Source: Synaphobranchus kaupii
Taxonomy: Eukaryota > Chordata > Actinopteri > Anguilliformes > Synaphobranchidae
DNA: 64,000 bases
Direction of reading: 5' to 3'
Assembly: GCA_029718625.1 (NCBI GenBank)
Contig: CM056380.1
Location: forward strand, 12,904,973-12,968,972
In this document: piece after piece, positions 12,745 through 25,344 of the stretch
Numbering within the stretch: position 1 is the first letter of the stretch
Layout: every line of letters begins with the position of its first letter
Position numbers and translations under genes: made by a program
Notes under the pieces: model-generated
What the model was told of the DNA's origin: nothing
The model's input: the letters and a program-made list of their open reading frames with translations, nothing else
The model's database searches: none

Positions 12745-15700
12745 TCGAGAATTCAGCTGTGTTCATGTACACTAAACACTGAGTACCATTGTTCAGCTCT
12801 GTGTTCATGTACACTAAACACTGAGTACCATTGTTCAGCTCTGTGTTCAGATACACAAAACACTGAGTACCATTGTTCAGCTGTGTTCAGATACACTAAA
12901 CACTGAGCACCATTGTTCAGCTCTGTGTTCATATACACACAACAATGTGTAACAGTGTTCAGCTCTGTGTTCAGATACACTAAACACTAAGTACCATTGT
13001 TCAGCTCTGTGTTCATATACACTAAACACTGAGTAGCATTGTTCAGCTCTGTGTTCAGATACACAAAACACTGAGTACCCTTGTTCAGCTCTGTGTTCAG
13101 ATACACTAAACACTGAGTACCATTGTTCAGCTCTGTGTTCATATACACAAAACAATGTGTAACAGTGTTCAGCTCTGTGTTCAGATACACTAAACACTGA
13201 GTACCATTGTTCAGCTCTGTGTTCAGATACACTAAACACTGAGTACCATTGTTCAGCTCTGTGTTCAGATACACGAAACACTAAGTACCATTGTTCAGCT
13301 CTGTGTTCATATACACAAACTATGTGTAACAGTGTTCAGCTCTGTGTTCAGATACACGAAACACTGAGTACCATTGTTCAGCTCTGTGTTCATATACACT
13401 AAACACTGAGTACCATTGTTCAGCTCTGTGTTCAGATACACGAAACACCGAGTACCATTGTTCAGCTCTGTGTTCAGATACACGAAACACTGAGTACTAT
13501 TGTTCAGCTCTGTGTTCATATACACAAAACAATGTGTTACAGTGTTCAGCTCTGTGTTCAAATACACAAAACAATGTGTAACAGTGTTCAGCTCTGTGTT
13601 CAGATACACTAAACACTGAGTACCATTGTTCAGCTCTGTGTTCAGATACACAAAACACTGAGTACCATTGTTCAGCTCTGTGTTCAGATACACGAAACAC
13701 CGAGTACCATTGTTCAGCTCTGTGTTCAGATACACTAAACACTGAGTACTATTGTTCAGCTCTGTGTTCATATACACAAAACAATGTGTAACAGTGTTCA
13801 GCTCTGTGTTCAGATACACTAAACACTGAGTACCATTGTTCAGCTCTGTGTTCAGATACACTAAACACTGAGTACCATTGTTCAGCTCTGTGTTCAGATA
13901 CACGAAACACTGAGTACCATTGTTCAGCTCTGTGTTCAGGTACACGAAACACTGAGTACCATTGTTCAGCTCTGTGTTCAGATACACAAAACACTGAGTA
14001 CCATTGTTCATCTCTGTGTTCAGATACACTAAACACTGAGTACCATTGTTCAGCTCTGTGTTCAGATACACGAAACACTGAGTACCATTGTTCAGCTCTG
14101 TGTTCATATACACTAACACTGAGTACCATTGTTCAGCTCTGTGTTCAGATACACAAAACACTGAGTACCATTGTTCAGCTCTGTGTTCATATACACAAAA
14201 CAATGTATTACAGTGTTCTGCTCTGTGTTCATATACACAAAACAATGTGTAACAGTGTTCATCTCTGTGTTCAGATACACTAAACACTGAGTACCATTGT
14301 TCAGCTCTGTGTTCAGATACACTAAACACTGAGTACCATTGTTCAGCTCTGTGTCCAGATACACAAAACACTGAGTACCATTGTTCAGCTCTGTGTTCAG
14401 ATACACTAAACACTGAGTACCATTGTTCAGCTCTGTGTTCATATACACAAAACAATGTGTAACAGTGTTCAGCTGTGTTCAGATACACTAAACACTGAGT
14501 ACCATTGTTCAGCTCTGTGTTCAGATACACTAAACACTGAGTACCATTGTTCAGCTCTGTGTTCAGATACACGAAACACTGAGTACCATTGTTCAGCTTT
14601 GTGTTCATATACACAAAACAATGTGTTACAGTGTTCAGATCTGCGTTCATATACACAAAACAATGTGTAACAGTGTTCAGCTCTGTGTTCAGATACACTA
14701 AACACTGAGTACCATTGTTCAGCTCTGTGTTCAGATACACGAAACACCGAGTACCATTGTTCAGCTCTGTGTTCAGATACACTAAACACTGAGTACTATT
14801 GTTCAGCTCTGTGTTCATATACACAAAACAATGTGTAACAGTGTTCAGCTCTGTGTTCAGATACACTAAACACTGAGTACCATTGTTCAGCTCTGTGTTC
14901 AGATACACTAAACACTAGGTACCATTGTTCAGCTCTGTGTTCAGATACACGAAACACTGAGTACCATTGTTCAGCTCTGTGTTCAGGTACACGAAACACT
15001 GAGTACCATTGTTCAGCTCTGTGTTCAGATACACAAAACACTGAGTACCATTGTTCATCTCTGTGTTCAGATACACTAAACACTGAGTACCATTGTTCAG
15101 CTCTGTGTTCAGATACACGAAACACTGAGTACCATTGTTCAGCTCTGTGTTCATATACACTAACACTGAGTACCATTGTTCAGCTCTGTGTTCAGATACA
15201 CAAAACACTGAGTACCATTGTTCAGCTCTGTGTTCATATACACAAAACAATGTGTTACAGTGTTCAGCTCTGTGTTCATATACACAAAACAATGTGTAAC
15301 AGTGTTCATCTCTGTGTTCAGATACACTAAACACTGAGTACCATTGTTCAGCTCTGTGTTCAGATACACTAAACACTGAGTACCATTGTTCAGCTCTGTG
15401 TCCAGATACACGAAACACTGAGTACCATTGTTCAGCTCTGTGTTCAGATACACTAAACACTGAGTACCATTGTTCAGCTCTGTGTTCATATACACAAAAC
15501 AATGTGTAACAGTGTTCAGCTGTGTTCAGATACACTAAACACTGAGTACCATTGTTCAGCTCTGTGTTCAGATACACTAAACACTGAGTACCATTGTTCA
15601 GCTCTGTGTTCAGATACACGAAACACTGAGTACCATTGTTCAGCTTTGTGTTCATATACACAAAACAATGTGTTACAGTGTTCAGATCTGCATTCATATA

Positions 15701-17527
15701 CACAAAACAATGTGTAACAGTGTTCAGCTCTGTGTTCAGATACACTAAACACTGAGTACCATTGTTCAGCTCTGTGTTCAGATACACGAAACACCGAGTA
15801 CCATTGTTCAGCTCTGTGTTCAGATACACTAAACACTGAGTACTATTGTTCAGCTCTGTGTTCATATACACAAAACAATGTGTAACAGTGTTCAGCTCTG
15901 TGTTCAGATACACTAAACACTGAGTACCATTGTTCAGCTCTGTGTTCAGATACACTAAACACTGAGTACCATTGTTCAGCTCTGTGTTCAGATACACAAA
16001 ACACTGAGTACCATTGTTCAGCTCTGTGTTCAGGTACACGAAACACTGAGTACCATTGTTCAGCTCTGTGTTCAGATACACTAAACACTGAGTGCCATTG
16101 TTCAGCTCTGTGTTCATATACACTAAACACTGAGTACCATTGTTCAGCTCTGTGTTCAGATACATGAAACACTGAGTACCATTGTTCAGCTCTGTGTTCA
16201 TATACACAAAACAATGTGTAACAGTGTTCAGCTCTGTGTTCAGATACACGAAACACTGAGTACCATTGTTCAGCTCTGTGTTCAGATACACGAAACACTG
16301 AGTACCATTGTTCAGCTCTGTGTTCATATACACAAAACAATGTGTAACAGTGTTCAGCTCTGTGTTCAGATACACGAAACACTGAGTACCATTGTTCAGC
16401 TCTGTGTTCAGGTACACGAAACACTGAGTACCATTGTTCAGCTCTGTGTTCAGATACACGAAACACTGAGTACCATTGTTCAGCTCTGTGTTCATATACA
16501 CTAAACACTGAGTACCATTGTTCAGCTCTGTGTTCAGATACACGAAACACTGAGTACCATTGTTCAGCTCTGTGTTCATATACACAAAACAATGTGTAAC
16601 AGTGTTCAGCTCTGTGTTCAGATACACGAAACACTGAGTACCATTGTTCAGCTCTGTGTTCATATACACAAAACAATGTGTAACAGTGTTCAGCTCTGTG
16701 TTCATATACACAAAACAATGTGTAACAGTGTTCAGCTCTGTGTTCAGATACACAAAACACTGAGTACCATTGTTCAGCTCTGTGTTTAGATACACGAAAC
16801 ACTGAGTACCATTGTTCAGCTCTGTGTTCAGATACACGAAACACTGAGTACCATTGTTCAGCTCTGTGTTCAGATACACGAAACACTGAGTACCATTGTT
16901 CAGCTCTGTGTTCATATACACAAAACAATGTGTAACAGTGTTCAGCTCTGTGTTCAGATACACGAAACACTGAGTACCATTGTTCAGCTCTGAGTTCAGG
17001 TACACGAAACACTGAGTACCATTGTTCAGCTCTGTGTTCAGATACACGAAACACTGAGTACCATTGTTCAGCTCTGTGTTCATATACACAAAACAATGTG
17101 TAACAGTGTTCAGCTCTGTGTTCAGATACACTAAACACTGAGTACCATTGTTCAGCTCTGTGTTCATATACACAAAACAATGTGTAACAGTGTTCAGCTC
17201 TGTGTTCAGATACACGAAACACTGAGTACCATTGTTCAGCTCTGTGTTTAGATACACAAAACACTGAGTACCATTGTTCAGCTCTGTGTTCAGATACACG
17301 AAACACTGAGTACCATTGTTCAGCTCTGTGTTCAGATACACGAAACACTGAGTACCATTGTTCAGCTCTGTGTTCAGATACACAAAACACTGAGTACCAT
17401 TGTTCAGCTCTGTGTTCATATACACTAAACACTGAGTACCATTGTTCAGCTCTGTGTTCAGATACACGAAACACTGAGTACCATTGTTCAGCTCTGTGTT
17501 TAGATACACGAAACACAGTGTAACAGT
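12745..17527. repeat. 42-bp minisatellite, about 113 copies
   Basis: Units of 42 bp occur in two main types. One reads GTTCAGCTCTGTGTTCAGAT then ACACTAAACACTGAGTACCATT. The other has CATATACACAAAACAATG and ends TGTAACAGT. Because 42 is a multiple of three and the minus strand lacks stops in two frames, frames up to 864 codons stay open, reading as 14-residue repeats (NTELNNGTQCFVYL, or EHRAEQWYSVFRVS in the other frame). There is no start context, signal or non-repeat domain, so this is not a gene. A MITE interrupts the array at 17528 and one decayed unit continues at 18006-18050. Confidence 0.95.
13749..16070. repeat. 1,047-bp higher-order repeat within the 42-bp array
   Basis: Matching landmarks recur at a fixed offset of 1,047 bp: 13749/14796/15843, 14113/15160, 14455/15502 and 14469/15516. 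The block is 25 units less 3 bp; a shared short unit (CACTAACACTG) explains the loss. There are two full copies, 13749-14795 and 14796-15842. A third agrees for about 230 bp and then diverges. Confidence 0.88.
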
Positions 17528-18002
17528 GGGCGTGTTAAGTAACTGAGCGGCTCAGCTTCGCTCAGAGCGAAGAACGCACTTAACGGGATGCTCAGTTTCG
17601 CTCACTGTGAGCTGCTCAGAGCGTAGCTGAGCACTTTTGGATGTGGATCAGAGAGGAGCAATACGGAAGTACATCGTTAGCTATGGACCCAAGTACACGG
17701 ACGATTATACACATTGTAATATAAAATAGCGATTTAATGGTAAAATCAACGTGTTAAAGTAAATTTGACTGTCACACAATCATTTTGGTGCAACTTTGAA
17801 TAATTTCCACTGAAAAATACAGCTTCAGTGTGTGTAGGCCTGTGTGTATGTGAGCGCGCTCGGTTGACGGAGCTGTCAGTACTCAGACGGTTGTTGACAG
17901 TTGCTCAGCGCTCACATAGAACAGAACGTTAAGTTATTCAAAATCCGCTCAGTGCTCACATTGAGCATTCTCACCGTGAACGCTCAGTTACTTAACACGC
18001 CC
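17528..18002. mobile_element. 475-bp MITE with 22-bp perfect terminal inverted repeats
   Basis: The 22 bp at 17528-17549 (starting GGGCGTGTTAAGTAAC) are exactly inverted at 17981-18002. The flanks repeat AGT at 17525-17527 and 18003-18005, a 3-bp target duplication (4 bp CAGT is also possible if the last C belongs to the host). Removing the element restores a normal minisatellite unit, so it inserted into the array. Subterminal regions are full of GCTCAG and GCTCAC motifs that can fold back. It has no coding capacity. A 3-bp duplication with GGG ends suggests PIF/Harbinger, but that superfamily usually targets TWA, so the class is uncertain. Confidence 0.85.
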
Positions 18003-18050
18003 AGTATTCAGCTCTGTGATCAGATATACTGAACGTGAAGCGCCATGTGA

Positions 18051-18267
18051 CCTGGGCGGTTGTGTTACAGTAACACACGGGCCTCCAGCCCCATTCAGCA
18101 TTGATGTAAAGGCAGTCTGTGGCTTCCACGGCGCTCTGTCTTATCGATTAGCAATAAGCGCCGGGAGGAAGTGCTAATTGCTCCATCTGTAACACACCCC
18201 TCACCCCGTGTGTGTGTGTGCATCTCAGTCTGGTGCGGTCTGTCATTCGTCACACACAGCAGCTGCT
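18051..18267. other. Unique spacer between two minisatellites
   Basis: It contains a short GTGTGTGTGT run near 18209 and no other feature. Confidence 0.5.
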
Positions 18268-21200
18268 ACCACCATCCCCCATTATTACCGCCATCACCAC
18301 CATACCGCCAACACTATTTATTACCGCCATCACCCCTTTACCGCTATCCCCCATTATTACCACCATCACCACCATACCGCCAACACTCTTTATTACCGCC
18401 ATCACCCCTTTACCACCATCCCCCATTATTACCACCATCACCACCATACCACCAACACTATTTATTACCGCCATCACCCCTTTACCACTATCCCCCATTA
18501 TTACCACCATCACCCCCATACTGCCTGCATATCACCCTCTATTACCCCCATCACCCCGTACTGCCTGCATATCACCCTCTATTACCGCCATCACCCCCGT
18601 ACTGCCTGCATATCACCCTCTATTACCGCCATCACCCCGTACTGCCTGCATATCACCCTCTATTACCGCCATCACCCCCGTACTGCCTGCATATCACCCT
18701 CTATTACCGCCATCACCCCGTACTGCCTGCATATCACCCTCTATTACCCCCATCACCCCCATACTGCCTGCATATCACCCTCTATTACCGCCATCACCCC
18801 CGTACTGCCTGCATATCACCCTCTATTACCGCCATCACCCCCATACTGCCTGCATATCACCCTCTATTACCGCCATCACCCCCATACTGCCTGCATATCA
18901 CCCTCTATTACCGCCATCACCCCGTACTGCCTGCATATCACCCTCTATTACCGCCATCACCCCCCATACTGCCTGCATATCACCCTCTATTACCGCCATC
19001 ACCCCCATACTGCCTGCATATCACCCTCTATTACCGCCATCACCCCCATACTGCCTATATCACCCTCTATTACCCCCATCACCCCCATACTGCCTGCATA
19101 TCACCCTCTATTACTGCCATCAACCCCATACTGCCTGCATATCACCCTCTATTACCGCCATCACCCCCTTACTGCCTGCATATCACCCTCTATTACCGCC
19201 ATCACCCCCTTACTGCCTGCATATCACCCTCTATTACCGCCATCACCCCCATACTGCCTGCATATCACACTCTATTACCCCCATCACCCCATACTGCCTG
19301 CATATCACCCTCTATTACCGCCATCACCCCCATACTGCCTATATCACCCTCTATTACCCCCATCACCCCCATCCTGCCTGCATATCACCCTCTATTACTG
19401 CCATCAACCCCATACTGCCTGCATATCACCCTCTATTACCCCCATCACCCCCATACTGCCTGCATATCACCCTCTATTACCCCCATCACCCCATACTGCC
19501 TGCATATCACCCTCTATTACCGCCATCACCCCCGTACTGCCTGCATATCACCCTCTATTACCGCCATCACCCCGTACTGCCTGCATATCACCCTCTATTA
19601 CCGCCATCACCCCGTACTGCCTGCATATCACCCTCTATTACCACCATCACCCCCTTACTGCCTGCATATCACCCTCTATTACCGCCATCACCCCCATACT
19701 GCCTGCATATCACCCTCTATTACCGCCATCACCCCCTTACTGCCTGCATATCACCCTCTATTACCGCCATCACCCCCATACTGCCTGCATATCACCCTCT
19801 ATTACCGCCATCACCCCCCTTACTGCCTGCATATCACCCTCTATTACCGCCATCACCCCCATACTGCCTATATCACCCTCTATTACCGCCATCACCCCAT
19901 ACTGCCTGCATATCACCCTCTATTACCCCCATCACCCCGTACTGCCTGCATATCACCCTCTATTACCGCCATCACCCCCATACTGCCTGCATATCACCCT
20001 CTATTACCGCCATCACCCCCATACTGCCTGCATATCACCCTCTATTACCGCCATCACCCCATACTGCCTATATCACCCTCTATTACCCCTATCACCCCCA
20101 TCCTGCCTGCATATCACCCTCTATTACCGCCATCACCCCCATACTGCCTGCATCACCCTCTATTACCGCCATCACCCCCATACTGCCTGCATATCACCCT
20201 CTATTACCGCCATCACCCCCATACTGCCTGCATATCACCCTCTATTACCGCCATCACCCCATACTGCCTGCATATCACCCTCTATTACCCCCATCACCCC
20301 GTACTGCCTGCATATCACCCTCTATTACCGCCATCACCCCCATACTGCCTGCATATCACCCTCTATTACCGCCATCACCCCCATACTGCCTGCATATCAC
20401 CCTCTATTACCGCCATCACCCCATACTGCCTGCATATCACCCTCTATTACCCCCATCACCCCGTACTGCCTGCATCACCCTCTATTACCGCCATCACCCC
20501 CTTACTGCCTGCATATCACCCTCTATTACCGCCATCACCCCGTACTGCCTGCATATCACCCTCTATTACCCCCATCACCCCCATACTGCCTGCATCACCC
20601 TCTATTACCCCCATCACCCCCATACTGCCTGCATCACCCTCTATTACCGCCATCACCCCCATACTGCCTGCATCACCCTCTATTACCACCATCACCCCCA
20701 TACTGCCTGCATCACCCTCTATTACCGCCATCACCCCCATACTGCCTGCATCACCCTCTATTACCGCCATCACCTCCGTACTGCCTGCATATCACACTCT
20801 ATTACCGCCATCACCCCCATACTGCCTATATCACCCTCTATTACCCCTATCACCCCCATCCTGCCTGCATATCACCCTCTATTACCGCCATCACCCCCAT
20901 ACTGCCTGCATCACCCTCTATTACCCGCCATCACCCCCATACTGCCTGCATCACCCTCTATTACCGCCATCACCCCCTTACTGCCTGCATATCACACTCT
21001 ATTACCCCTATCACCCCCATCCTGCCTGCATATCACCCTCTATTACCGCCATCACCCCCATACTGCCTGCATCACCCTCTATTACTGCCATCACCCCCCT
21101 TACTGCCTGCATATCACCCTCTATTACCCCCATCACCCCGTACTGCCTGCATATCACCCTCTATTACCGCCATCACCCCCATCCTGCCTGCATATCACCC

Positions 21201-21772
21201 TCTATTACCACCATCACCCCCATTACCACCATCACCCCCATACTGCCTGCATATCACCCTCTATTACCGCCATCACCCCCTTACTGCCTGCATATCACAC
21301 TCTATTACTGCCATCACCCCCATACTGCCTGCATATCACCCTCTATTACCGCCATCACCCCCATACTGCCTGCATATCACCCTCTATTACCGCCATCACC
21401 CCCGTACTGCCTGCATCACCCTCTATTACCGCCATCACCCCGTACTGCCTGCATCACCCTCTATTACCGCCATCACCCCCGTACTGCCTGCATATCACAC
21501 TCTATTACCGCCATCACCCCCATACTGCCTGCATCACCCTCTATTACCGCCATCACCCCCATACTGCCTGCATATCACACTCTATTACCGCCATCACCCC
21601 CATACTGCCTGCATATCACCCTCTATTACCGCCATCACCCCCTTACTGCCTGCATATCACCCTCTATTACCGCCATCACCCCGTACTGCCTGCATATCAC
21701 CCTCTATTACCCCCATCACCCCCATACTGCCTGCATATCACCCTCTATTACCGCCATCACCCCCTTGCTACC
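18268..21772. repeat. 42-bp C-rich minisatellite, about 80 copies plus a leader
   Basis: From about 18511 units read ATACTGCCTGCATATCACCC then TCTATTACCGCCATCACCCCC. Units are 36 to 43 bp through loss of AT or ATAT and changes in the C run. The first 240 bp hold a related leader repeat of about 64 bp (CCCATTATTACC, ACACTATTTATTACCGCC). The plus strand is poor in G and lacks stop codons, so all three plus frames stay open for about 1,200 codons. Mutual equivalence of the three frames argues against any being coding. Confidence 0.95.
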
Positions 21773-21847
21773 TGCTTCTGGATAAGGACGTTGCAACAAA
21801 GCTATAAAGTATAATGGGATGTAATCAGTTCCTATTCAAGCACGGAT

Positions 21848-21850
<3 letters not shown>

Positions 21851-21888
<38 letters not shown>
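21851..21888. repeat. (CA)19 microsatellite
   Basis: Uninterrupted CA dinucleotides. Confidence 0.98.
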
Positions 21889-21890
<2 letters not shown>

Positions 21891-22253
21891 GTGTGCACGT
21901 AATATAACAAGACACAGCTCTACGTTTTAGAGCAGCTTGTACTTTTTAAAGGGTGATTGTTTGATATTAATCTGACAGCCATTCAAAGCCATTTCACTCT
22001 TAAAACGGCAGCAATAGACATATGAACAAAGATACAGACAGCGAACTATTAAAAGATGAACAGTTCGACGAAAAGTTCCTGAATAAGAGCTTATGCTGAA
22101 AGGAAACATAGGCCTGATGCTTTAGGCGCTCCGCCTCACCTCAACAGGGAGGCAGCATGCGCTCCAAACGCAGCGTGACTGAACACAAGCAGGCTGGGTT
22201 AAAAGGCCCAGCCCCTGAAACTCAAATGATAATCTTTAAATGGAGGACAGTGG

Positions 22254-22255
<2 letters not shown>

Positions 22256-22325
<70 letters not shown>
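22256..22325. repeat. (GA)35 microsatellite
   Basis: Uninterrupted GA dinucleotides of about 70 bp; the complementary strand is pure CT. Confidence 0.98.
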
Positions 22326-22328
<3 letters not shown>

Positions 22329-22910
22329 CTGACACAGCCTTCTGCAAAACCGAAACACTTTTTAATTCTGGGTAAAGTCACACGTGGTAACACGAGCTGC
22401 CGTTCTCCCAGAGTCTCCTGGAGAGACGTCTTCAAGATAAATTGTAACTGACATTTTAATTAAATGCTCTAAAGGTTACAAAATTATTATTCCCCCCTCA
22501 GCCCTCCACCCCCCAACCCCCCGCAATCCGCCAGCCGCGTATATTATCTCTCTTTTAACAATGACCCAGGCACAAAGGTCAAGGAGCCTGTTTGTTATTG
22601 TGGAGACGGGACCGTCACTGAAATGTATGTCTCCACGTCAACAGCCTACCCAGTGCAAAGCAGGGCTGTCATTTGTGTAAAAGTCATAAAATTACGTGTA
22701 AAACAGGGAACGGTCAAAATACTAGTGGTTAGTGAGCTGGGCTGGGAAGTGAATGCTTTACAACTAGAGTAGGTGATCGCTGGACCAGGAGGCGCGTCCT
22801 TAAAGCCAAGCGCTACAGTAAATATCTGGCTGTAGCCTACACATGAATATGAATTATGAGCATTGTGGGTGACATTCATACGGTGCCTTTCTTGATCTCA
22901 AAGGATTTCA

Positions 22911-23006
22911 CAGTGAAGAAGCAAACTCATCTCAACCACCACCAACGTGTAGCCCGTCCCCCAGCTGGGTGATGTACGGCAAACCTCTGAAGCCAGGACA
23001 CTTACC
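22911..23006. repeat. Copy 1 of a duplicated 96/101-bp segment
   Basis: The segment from CAGTGAAGAAGCAAACTCAT to CAGGACACTTACC recurs at 24026-24126 with about 95 percent identity and a 5-bp insertion (CACCC). The flanks differ. It resembles part of a widespread fish interspersed repeat that carries CAACCACCACCAA. Confidence 0.85.
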
Positions 23007-23056
23007 AGGGCCATCAGAGCAAGCCATCGTGTGCGGACGGCTAACAACAACAGCCT

Positions 23057-23082
23057 GGGGGGGGGGGGGGGGGGGGGGGGGG
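23057..23082. repeat. 26-bp poly-G run
   Basis: Uninterrupted G on the plus strand; a candidate G-quadruplex and a likely assembly-error spot. Confidence 0.95.
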
Positions 23083-23613
23083 ATAAAACTAAGACCAAAC
23101 TGAGGGCAGCACAAAGTCAATTGACGGGAACCGGCTGCGGTCGATAAAGAAGAGTACGCATCCTCCCTCCCTTTCTCCCCCGAAAGTCGCAGCGGTTAAC
23201 AAGCGGGTGGCGGAGATTCGGCCGTCGGACGAAACCGGAGCCGCGCGCGGTAACGCTTCTTTCCCTCGCGAGCGCTTCTGCCCGGCCCGCGGCGATGAAA
23301 GGGCCGTTCTCGCGTCGGTCGTCGCCGGCCCGCCTTTCATCTCCGCCCGCATAAATCAAGGGAAATGACAAAGGCGGACACGCGGTGCCGGAGGAGAGTT
23401 CCTTTGGGATATACGCGCATGTACTACCGCCAACTACAGCGCGCAGCTGACGGGATGAAAGCCCCCGCCCTCCCCCCAATGAACAAATTACCTGAGAGCA
23501 GGAGGTGAGGCGTCTCAGATACCGCTGCTCTCCGGCTATGATCTCTGCTATTCTAATGAACAATATAAAGAGATACGAATGGTACGGACGATATTCCGTC
23601 ATATATTACACCT
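23083..23613. other. GC-rich unassigned stretch
   Basis: CpG-rich DNA, densest at 23160-23340, with no recognisable exon. Frames on the minus strand show no domain. Confidence 0.4.
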
Positions 23614-25080
23614 GAGGGGTGTAACGGTACACGTATTCATGCCGTTCGGTACGTGGCTTTCGGTTCGGTGCACGTTGTGAGCCGAATGAATAGTCTAGCT
23701 TTAACCACAGAATTATTTTTTTTTTTGGGTGTGTGGAACTTAAATTCAAACCTCTGAAATGAGGTATGTCGCTGGCAGTATGTCGCTGGCAGTACGTCGA
23801 ACGCGATTACTCATTTGAGACGGCATCAGGCAAATGTGAATACCACTGGGGCAAGGAAAAACAGAGCGGAGTGCAAACCCAGCTCCCCATGGCATTTAAG
23901 CTGCCTCTCCCTGCCAATTCAGACCGGGCGAAAGCAATAACAAACGCCGCAGGCGTTTTTTTTATCGCAACGGATCTGCATTGTAGAGAACACAGGTTTT
24001 AAAATATATGTTTAAAGTGATTGAGCAGTGAAGAAGCAAACTCATCTCAACCACCACCAACATGTAGCCCCACCCCGTCCCCAGCTGGGTGATGTACGGC
24101 AAACCTCTGAAGCCAGGACACTTACCGGTAAAAAGTTCCCTCTCGTCCGCATTTCAGCCGGGAAGCCACACCGACCCTTTATAAACGAACACAAGCTGTC
24201 GTTGTACCGTGACTTACCCAAGGCATCAGCTATTGCTCTTGCCGCCGAAGGATCGACACCTCGGCTACAGAGAGCTATTTAACAGTGACTGCCCGCTTCA
24301 TCACCCCCCGGGCGGAACGTGAAAAGTCACGTTCCCCAAACTCGCCCCACTTATGAACAGCACACAGGCGCACATCCGGCGGAGGAGCTGAAGGACGGAA
24401 GTACGATTCCTGTCACGACAGACAATGCCGGAAATATCGTGAAGTCAATCAGCGAAGCTGGACTGCGTCCCCAAATTGAATGCTTTGCACACGCAATTAA
24501 TTTAGCAGAGAGCAACAGGAATCAACCAGGTGTCCAGAGGGCTAGGTAGAATCAGAAAAGTTGTGTATTTTTTCCACATCAGCTGCACATACGGCATGCT
24601 GGAGGGCAAGCAGGAGATGCTTATGTACCAAAAGCACAGCCTGATTCATGATGTCCCCGCACACTGGAACTCTATGATACGCTGGAGCGATATCTGGAGC
24701 AGCACGCTGCCGTTTACTCAGCACTGACGCAAAAGGGCCTCAAGGAGAACTAAGGTATCACCGCACTGTCTGACCAGGATGCGAGAGTGGCAGAGGATGT
24801 CACAGAGGTCCTCAGAACCCCTGACAACACCAATGAGTGCCCAAACCACACCGTCAGTTTCAATACTCCCGCCTCTCAAAACCGTCATCCTCAAATCCAT
24901 GGAACCAAATGAAGACGACAGTCCAACCGCGAGAGAAGTCGAGGCCGAGGGGTCATTATCCGATACAGCCATTAAACGCACGTTGTTCCCGTGATGCACT
25001 CAACTTAAATCACCTGCTTGATAGGTGGGCTACCTCTCCAACGCTATAGCAGCTACGTGCACTCGCTAAAGTATCCTACT
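23614..25080 (+). pseudogene. Broken hAT (ZBED-like) transposon with transposase remnants
   Basis: The left end reads GAGGGGTGTAACGGTACACG, a hAT-type terminus of the family that begins CAGGGGTGTAACGG. Transposase remnants follow in changing frames on the plus strand. LPMAFKLPLPANSDRAKAIT is near 23889-23950. VTTDNAGNIV and CFAHAINLA, the hAT catalytic-core segment with its Asp, are near 24405-24510. LGRIRKVV, KQEMLM and LIHDVPAHWNS near 24540-24675 match the region where hAT enzymes have RW; here Arg is His. LKTVILKSMEPNEDDSPTAR is near 24875-24935. At least two frameshifts, stops and a 101-bp insertion (24026-24126) break it. The C-terminal dimerisation region and right terminus are missing. 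It cannot encode an active enzyme. Confidence 0.88.
24026..24126 (+). repeat. Copy 2 of the duplicated segment, inserted in the transposase remnant
   Basis: This 101-bp piece matches 22911-23006. It sits between coding remnants that would otherwise be continuous (the region before IPSR-type sequence and the KVPSRPHFSR-like sequence after it). No clear target duplication flanks it, which fits filler DNA copied during break repair better than transposition. Confidence 0.75.
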
Positions 25081-25312
25081 GCTGGAACTGATGAGAACCC
25101 GTGTTGGTGCTAGGCGTAGGCAAAATAGGCAAGTGCCCCTAGAGCGGCAAGTGCCTGGGGAGGAAAACGAGGTGTGGCTCTACCACCCCTCCCCACCGCC
25201 CCACCCGGGAGCACGCGTAGACACGCAATTACTTTGCGAAGTTTTCATCCACACACTGGAACGCACGCAGACACACGCCGCGAATGCGCTCACGGCACGT
25301 CCGGGCCTGCCG

Positions 25313-25344
<32 letters not shown>

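Larger units (their letters stand above)
21773..22910. other. Unassigned sequence with CA and GA microsatellites
   Basis: No gene is recognised. It contains the (CA)n and (GA)n runs listed separately and a C-rich patch at 22490-22525. Confidence 0.5.

Noticed and set aside
13307..17516. Minus-strand open frames of 864, 557 and 533 codons in the 42-bp array
   Set aside because: They consist only of the repeat, stay open in two overlapping frames at once, and are explained by a unit length divisible by three. No signal, domain or start context.
18171..21814. Three plus-strand frames of about 1,200 codons each
   Set aside because: All three frames are open because the repeat has no stop triplets. 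A real gene would not be open equally in every frame.
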